DNA of 12,536 bases from Candidatus Doudnabacteria bacterium (GTDB taxonomy: Bacteria > Patescibacteriota > Doudnabacteria > UBA920 > 2-01-FULL-50-11): assembly GCA_016205055.1 (NCBI GenBank), contig JACQJK010000091.1:1-12536 (forward strand), read 5' to 3'. The first letter of the stretch is position 1, and every line of letters begins with the position of its first letter. The translations under genes were made by a program, and so were the position numbers. This document shows, piece after piece, positions 9,944 through 12,536 of the stretch. Below the pieces are notes generated by a model. It saw only the letters and a program-made list of their open reading frames with translations. It was not told the origin of the DNA and did no database searches.

Positions 9944-9980
9944 GGTTATTATTCCAGTTTTCTCCTCCTATGCCGTAAGT

Positions 9981-10051
9981 GCGGGATTCGTATAGTGGTA
10001 GTACGCTAGCCTTCCAAGCTGGTGGCACGGGTTCGATTCCCGTATCCCGCT
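9981..10051 (+). tRNA. tRNA-Gly (anticodon UCC)
   Basis: The cloverleaf is complete: acceptor GCGGGAT/ATCCCGC (9981-9987, 10044-10050) and D stem GTAT/GTAC. The anticodon stem is CTAGC/GCTGG with one G-U, and its loop CTTCCAA (10011-10017) gives anticodon TCC. The T stem is ACGGG/CCCGT with loop TTCGATT. The discriminator is T, usual for glycine. CCA is not encoded. The D arm is nearly identical to that of the tRNA-Pro in this window. Confidence 0.95.
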
Positions 10052-10252
10052 TTGACGGCTTAGGAGGACAAGCAAAGCTAGCGATCTGGGTTCGACCGTG
10101 TCCTGCGTAGCAGCAGCAAGCGGCTGCGCGAAGCATGGATTCTCCTACCCGCTCCAGCGAGTCAAATTCGCTTAGATTTTGGCGAAGCCGAGCCAAGTCT
10201 GACTTGGCACCTATTTTCCTGAATTTGTTTTGTTTTCCAAGACCCAGGACAC
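10052..10252. other. Non-coding segment after tRNA-Gly with repeats and hairpins
   Basis: AGGACA (10065-10070) pairs with TGTCCT (10099-10104) and encloses GGTTCGACC, which recalls a tRNA T-arm. GCAGC/GCTGC hairpins follow at about 10107-10126. Then comes a GCGA/TCGC stem around 10157-10171. The minus-strand frame here is the familiar spurious product of tRNA-adjacent sequence. No gene is seen before the promoter at 10253. Confidence 0.4.
10192..10208. promoter_or_regulatory. Perfect 8-1-8 palindrome, possible operator
   Basis: GCCAAGTC-T-GACTTGGC is a perfect dyad with one central base, too tight for a good RNA hairpin. It is well suited to a dimeric DNA-binding protein. It lies 45 bases above the -35 box of the promoter at 10253. 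Confidence 0.4.
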
Positions 10253-10281
10253 TTGAAAGAAATGTAGTTTGGTGATACAAT
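10253..10281 (+). promoter_or_regulatory. Promoter of orphan gene 10400-10948
   Basis: TTGAAA (10253-10258), a 17-base spacer and TACAAT (10276-10281) form a near-consensus promoter. Transcription should begin near 10288, leaving a leader of about 112 bases. Confidence 0.75.
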
Positions 10282-10320
10282 TACTTTTAAAATTTGAGAA
10301 AAGGCCAGCGGTTCGACGAG

Positions 10321-10375
10321 TGCGGTTTTGGGAAAGGTGTAAGACCGCAATCGCCGGCGCCGCTTCCCGACGCCG
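10321..10375 (+). promoter_or_regulatory. Structured leader of orphan gene
   Basis: Two stem-loops lie in the 5' leader. A 9-bp stem (10321-10329 with 10341-10349) has one G-U valid on the plus strand, and a second stem CGGCG/CGCCG (10355-10375) ends 12 bases above the Shine-Dalgarno. It could be a regulatory RNA. It does not match any riboswitch I recognise. Confidence 0.35.
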
Positions 10376-10399
10376 AGTTCAAACTACAAGGAGCGAACG

Positions 10400-10948
10400 T
10401 TGAAAGCACCAGTACGGCAGTCCACCATGTTTTTTGGGGTCCGCTTTCGGATCAGCCAGAGCACAGCAGGTCGCGCTTCCGAAGCGGGCATTCCTCTTGT
10501 CGATCACCACGAACAACCCTGCTCCTGCCAGCAGGGTCAGCTTCTGCTCAATTCCACAGGCCGGTTGTCCTTGGTTACCCTGCCAAGCGACATCCTGCAC
10601 AACCTGACGATGGCGATGGAGGGCGTTCAGCTCGTCCGTCGCGTCAAACCACAGACGGGGAAGCAGAAAGAACTCTTTTTTCTGCAGTTAGCGTTCGGTT
10701 CCGGAAACGGTTTGTCCCTGACCGGTCAGCAGGAAGAGATCGTCAACCGGACTCTGGACCGAGTTTACAGCGAGGTGCAGGGGTTTTCCAACCCTGCCTC
10801 CGCCGCGTTTCTCCTGGTGGCCAAGGCCGAAGGTGAGCCGTCGGACGCCGGGCCGGTCACCCGGTTGCGGATTCTGGACAACCGGCAGTTCGCTTTTCAC
10901 CCCGCCGGCGCCAGCAGGCCGAGTTTGTTTCGAGACGTCTATCTTTAA
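10400..10948 (+). CDS. Hypothetical protein (182 aa), GC-rich orphan
   Basis: I do not recognise this protein. It starts with TTG six bases after AAGGAG, and the frame runs into an intrinsic terminator right after the stop, so the coding call is well supported by signals. The N-terminal third is basic and includes VDHHEQPCSC (35-43). The centre has a helix-like segment LPSDILHNLTMAMEGVQLVRRVKP (61-84). The later part QEEIVNRTLDRVYSEVQGF (111-129) is amphipathic, and the C-terminus is basic. No signal peptide or membrane helix is seen. The gene is richer in G/C than the housekeeping genes here and, unlike most of them, has a strong Shine-Dalgarno. An ATG at 10427 is the alternative start. Confidence 0.65.
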   Translation: MKAPVRQSTMFFGVRFRISQSTAGRASEAGIPLVDHHEQPCSCQQGQLLLNSTGRLSLVTLPSDILHNLTMAMEGVQLVRRVKPQTGKQKELFFLQLAFGSGNGLSLTGQQEEIVNRTLDRVYSEVQGFSNPASAAFLLVAKAEGEPSDAGPVTRLRILDNRQFAFHPAGASRPSLFRDVYL

Positions 10949-10976
10949 GCCCGATTTACCCCGGGCTTTTTGTTTT
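10948..10976 (+). terminator. Intrinsic terminator of gene 10400-10948
   Basis: AGCCCG (10948-10953) pairs with CGGGCT (10962-10967) and is followed by TTTTGTTTT. The stem begins on the last base of the stop codon. Confidence 0.85.
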
Positions 10977-11082
10977 AGAGGCGACCCCCCCTTCACAAGT
11001 TGAGTTTTTTATGCTAACCTTCATAGGTTGTCTGGAAAGGTTTAGTGCTATTCCAGCTTTCATAGTAATAAGAGGAGGACCC

Positions 11083-11673
11083 ATGCCCACCCGGCCAGAA
11101 GTTTTTGTCATCATGCAGAAGATTCCACGGCGGTTGGCGAGCGAGTTTCTGAAGCTTGGTGTTAAGGTGTCTCATCGTCATCGAAATGTCGTTCGCATCC
11201 GGCCGCTGCATTCTGGCACGGAGGTTGCGGCGACTCGCCCGAGTGCGAGCGAAAACCTGATATCAGTTGCAGCCCTGCGCACTGACATCCAGACCATTTT
11301 TCATCGGTTCCTCACCAACCTGTGGATTTTGGCGGAAACCTTCGAACCCAAAGTCCAGACTTACGGAGGGGTGCCCACCCGTTATTTCTTGTTTTTGGTT
11401 TTCACCCCCGCTCCCCGCTATTGCGGCCTTGTCCCGGGTCTTGACGAACTGGTCCAAGAGGCCTTAAACCTGGCTTGCAAAGAAGTCAGGACGTTCGTCT
11501 TTGACGAACCCCCCAAGGTCAGTTTTGCTCTCTATCCCGCGTCGCGGTCGGCCCAAGGTCGATCTTCTGAAAGGTTTATGCTCGACCGTAACCTGGCGGC
11601 TCTCCCTCGCCAAAAGGCGCCCGGATACTTGGTGGCCCTTGCCCGCGCTTATGCCCTTGCCGAGTCGGCTTAG
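11083..11673 (+). CDS. Hypothetical protein (196 aa), GC-rich orphan
   Basis: I do not recognise this protein. The ATG at 11083 follows AGAGGAGG with standard spacing. A longer frame from 11011 lacks such a signal. The product has a basic N-terminal region (KIPRRLASEFLKLGVKVSHRHR, about 13-34). It then has a mixed centre (TDIQTIFHRFLTNLWILAETF, 67-87), the segment RYFLFLVFTPAPRYCG (100-115), a helix LDELVQEALNLACKEV (120-135), and a C-terminal helical part ending AYALAESA. It is predicted cytosolic; the hydrophobic stretch at 101-109 is too short for a membrane helix. It lies 134 bases after the previous orphan, on the same strand, with its own terminator. A shared function is possible but unproven. 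Confidence 0.65.
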   Translation: MPTRPEVFVIMQKIPRRLASEFLKLGVKVSHRHRNVVRIRPLHSGTEVAATRPSASENLISVAALRTDIQTIFHRFLTNLWILAETFEPKVQTYGGVPTRYFLFLVFTPAPRYCGLVPGLDELVQEALNLACKEVRTFVFDEPPKVSFALYPASRSAQGRSSERFMLDRNLAALPRQKAPGYLVALARAYALAESA

Positions 11674-11682
11674 GGCTTTTTT
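11653..11682 (+). terminator. Intrinsic terminator of gene 11083-11673
   Basis: GCCC and GCC (11653-11661) pair with GGC and GGGC (11667-11676) with small internal loops, and six T's follow (11677-11682). The stem overlaps the last codons of the gene. Confidence 0.75.
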
Positions 11683-11712
11683 GTCTTTCCCCCGCCGTGG
11701 GGGGGGAAAGAC
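11683..11712. repeat. Perfect 11-bp inverted repeat in convergent gap
   Basis: GTCTTTCCCCC (11683-11693) and GGGGGAAAGAC (11702-11712) are exact reverse complements. A further element CCCCGAGCGAAGTCGAGGGG follows directly (11712-11731). These sit between two converging genes. Confidence 0.75.
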
Positions 11713-11774
11713 CCCGAGCGAAGTCGAGGGGCGATCGTCATGCCAGAGGCAGATCCGCCTCCGGCGGAGAAGGG

Positions 11775-11797
11775 AAAAATCGCCCGCCAAAGGCGGG
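11775..11797 (-). terminator. Intrinsic terminator of the LysM gene
   Basis: On the minus strand CCCGCC-TTT-GGCGGG (11797-11783) is followed by CGATTTTT. An outer 11-bp inverted repeat (11769-11779 with 11815-11825) surrounds it and could help termination from either side. Confidence 0.75.
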
Positions 11798-11836
11798 TCC
11801 GTCTCTGAAGGAGGTTTTTCCCTTCCGAGGTCAATT

Positions 11837-12394
11837 TTAAGGCAAACGCAGAATCTGGCCGGGTTTAATGTGGTCCGGCGAGTCCAGGTCTTTGTTGGCT
11901 CGCAGCAGGTCGGTGACCGGAATGTTCAATTTTTGGGCAATGCCCACAAAGCTGTCGCCCGGTTCCACGACATAGATTTTTTTCTTGAGATTATCGTAAA
12001 ATTGTTGCTGTTGGGTTTGAGCGGATATCGGGATTTTCAGTTGCGTTCCCGGCGCCAGCTGATGTGGTTCGGCTAGGCCGTTGAGTTTGACCACCTCTTC
12101 CCATTTAACTTGGAATTTTTGACTGATGGAAAAAATCGAGTCGTCGGTTCTCACTTCGTAAAGGTAGTAGTCAGTAGGCGGGGCCTGGACCTCCTCGGCA
12201 CCCAGCACGGTTTCGCTTTGCGGAAAGTTTGGCTTTGCTTGGGGAGAATCGGTTAGGCGGTTAATTAGCAGGATTCCGGCGAGGATCAAAATCCCGACCC
12301 AGACAGGTTTGAGGTTTTTTTTGCGGTCAGAGCGGGGATTTAGTTGGGTTTGGGCCAAAAGATGAGGGCCAAGCCGCACCCGTGATCTTTTCAT
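11837..12394 (-). CDS. Membrane-anchored protein with two LysM domains
   Basis: The 185-aa protein starts with a basic segment (1-30), one membrane helix (31-46, VWVGILILAGILLINR), then a Pro/Gln-rich linker and two LysM domains. The first is about 77-121 (YLYEVRTDDSIFSISQKF ... LKIP). The second is about 140-185 (IYVVEPGDSFVGIAQKLNI ... ILRLP). LysM modules bind peptidoglycan N-acetylglucosamine, so the protein probably ties the membrane to the cell wall; no enzymatic domain is attached. The ATG at 12394 overlaps the stop of a five-codon upstream frame. A promoter lies about 80 bases above and a terminator follows at 11775-11797. It converges on the orphan gene 11083-11673. Confidence 0.9.
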   Translation of the reverse strand: MKRSRVRLGPHLLAQTQLNPRSDRKKNLKPVWVGILILAGILLINRLTDSPQAKPNFPQSETVLGAEEVQAPPTDYYLYEVRTDDSIFSISQKFQVKWEEVVKLNGLAEPHQLAPGTQLKIPISAQTQQQQFYDNLKKKIYVVEPGDSFVGIAQKLNIPVTDLLRANKDLDSPDHIKPGQILRLP

Positions 12395-12408
12395 GGTGAG
12401 GATTTCAT
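12391..12408 (-). other. Five-codon upstream frame coupled to the LysM start
   Basis: ATG at 12408 reads MKSSP and stops with TGA, whose bases overlap the LysM ATG as ATGA. GGGAGG lies about 16 bases above this small frame and about 30 above the LysM ATG, so ribosomes may load on the small frame first and reinitiate on LysM. It may also be coincidence. Confidence 0.35.
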
Positions 12409-12474
12409 GTGGGTTTTGGTACTTCCTCCCGAAACAGGTGATTGTGGGTAGGGGAGAAATTGTCGCTTGAGTTA

Positions 12475-12503
12475 ATTTTAACGAATGTCAAACCGATCGT
12501 CAA
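12475..12503 (-). promoter_or_regulatory. Promoter of the LysM gene
   Basis: Minus-strand TTGACG (12503-12498), a 17-base spacer and TAAAAT (12480-12475) predict a start near 12468 and a leader of about 75 bases containing GGGAGG. Confidence 0.75.
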
Positions 12504-12506
12504 AAA

Positions 12507-12515
12507 TGTTATAAT
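12507..12515 (+). promoter_or_regulatory. Extended -10 promoter firing off the right edge
   Basis: TGTTATAAT is an exact extended -10 (TGnTATAAT). The -35 region (GTCAAA, about 12487-12492) is weak. It is divergent from and overlaps the LysM promoter; its gene lies outside the window. Confidence 0.55.
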
Positions 12516-12536
12516 AAAACTGTTCCAGGTTGGTAA

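Noticed and set aside
10306..10350. Resemblance to the 5' end of tmRNA (GGTTCGACGAG...)
   Set aside because: No tag frame, resume codon, or 3' tRNA-like end with a T-arm could be found downstream; the region instead leads into a protein gene.
10294..10836. A 180-aa plus-strand frame overlapping the orphan gene 10400-10948
   Set aside because: Its start lies in the structured leader without a ribosome site, and its translation is Arg/Ser/Pro-rich as expected from an out-of-frame GC-rich gene.
11501..12076. A 191-aa plus-strand open frame across the convergent gap
   Set aside because: It crosses two terminators and runs antisense to the LysM gene, with low-complexity Arg-rich translation.

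Overview
The window looks like a piece of a Candidate Phyla Radiation (Patescibacteria) chromosome. The reasons are the very short spacing of housekeeping genes in mixed operons (rpmF-nusB, rpiB-rpe), the CPR-like form of L32, the fused or overlapping starts, tRNA genes without an encoded CCA end, many starts without a Shine-Dalgarno sequence, and small coiled-coil orphan proteins of a kind common in those genomes. This assignment is inference from protein style; no 16S or marker tree can be made here.

Left end (1-2100): an accessory strip with everything on the minus strand. It holds a PBECR-like nuclease/DUF2283 pair that resembles a toxin-antitoxin module, and two small coiled-coil proteins (95 and 93 aa). 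The nuclease gene and both coiled-coil genes have strong TTGACA-type promoters placed so close to the ATG that the mRNAs should be leaderless or nearly so. The coiled-coil genes share upstream sequence. The same intrinsic terminator lies downstream of DUF2283 and of the second coiled-coil gene. Between genes lie G/C-rich palindromes of a REP-like family.

Middle (2100-7250): a GC-rich class I glutamine amidotransferase (peptidase C26) is bracketed by strong RNA-type inverted repeats. About 500 non-coding bases follow, containing two clusters of stem-loops that look like a structured RNA. Then come rpmF-nusB-lysozyme-like gene behind a consensus promoter, a heptamer-repeat hairpin, the pentose-phosphate pair rpiB-rpe overlapping a LOG/TIGR00725-like gene and a 49-aa two-helix membrane protein, and an HU-type DNA-binding protein with its own promoter.

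Right part (7250-12536): an interrupted 5' tRNA fragment, an intact tRNA-Pro(UGG), 320 bases rich in hairpins, and a membrane/redox cluster VKOR-DoxX-SpoIIM-alkyltransferase-like protein. After two REP-like palindromes and a tRNA-Gly(UCC), two unrecognised GC-rich genes follow, each with a strong Shine-Dalgarno and its own terminator. The window ends with a convergent minus-strand membrane-anchored double-LysM protein and a divergent promoter firing off the right edge.

The best candidates for something undescribed are the structured RNA region upstream of rpmF (2983-3277), the repeated leaderless small-protein cassettes (1-1940), and the two orphan GC-rich genes with a structured leader (10253-11682).
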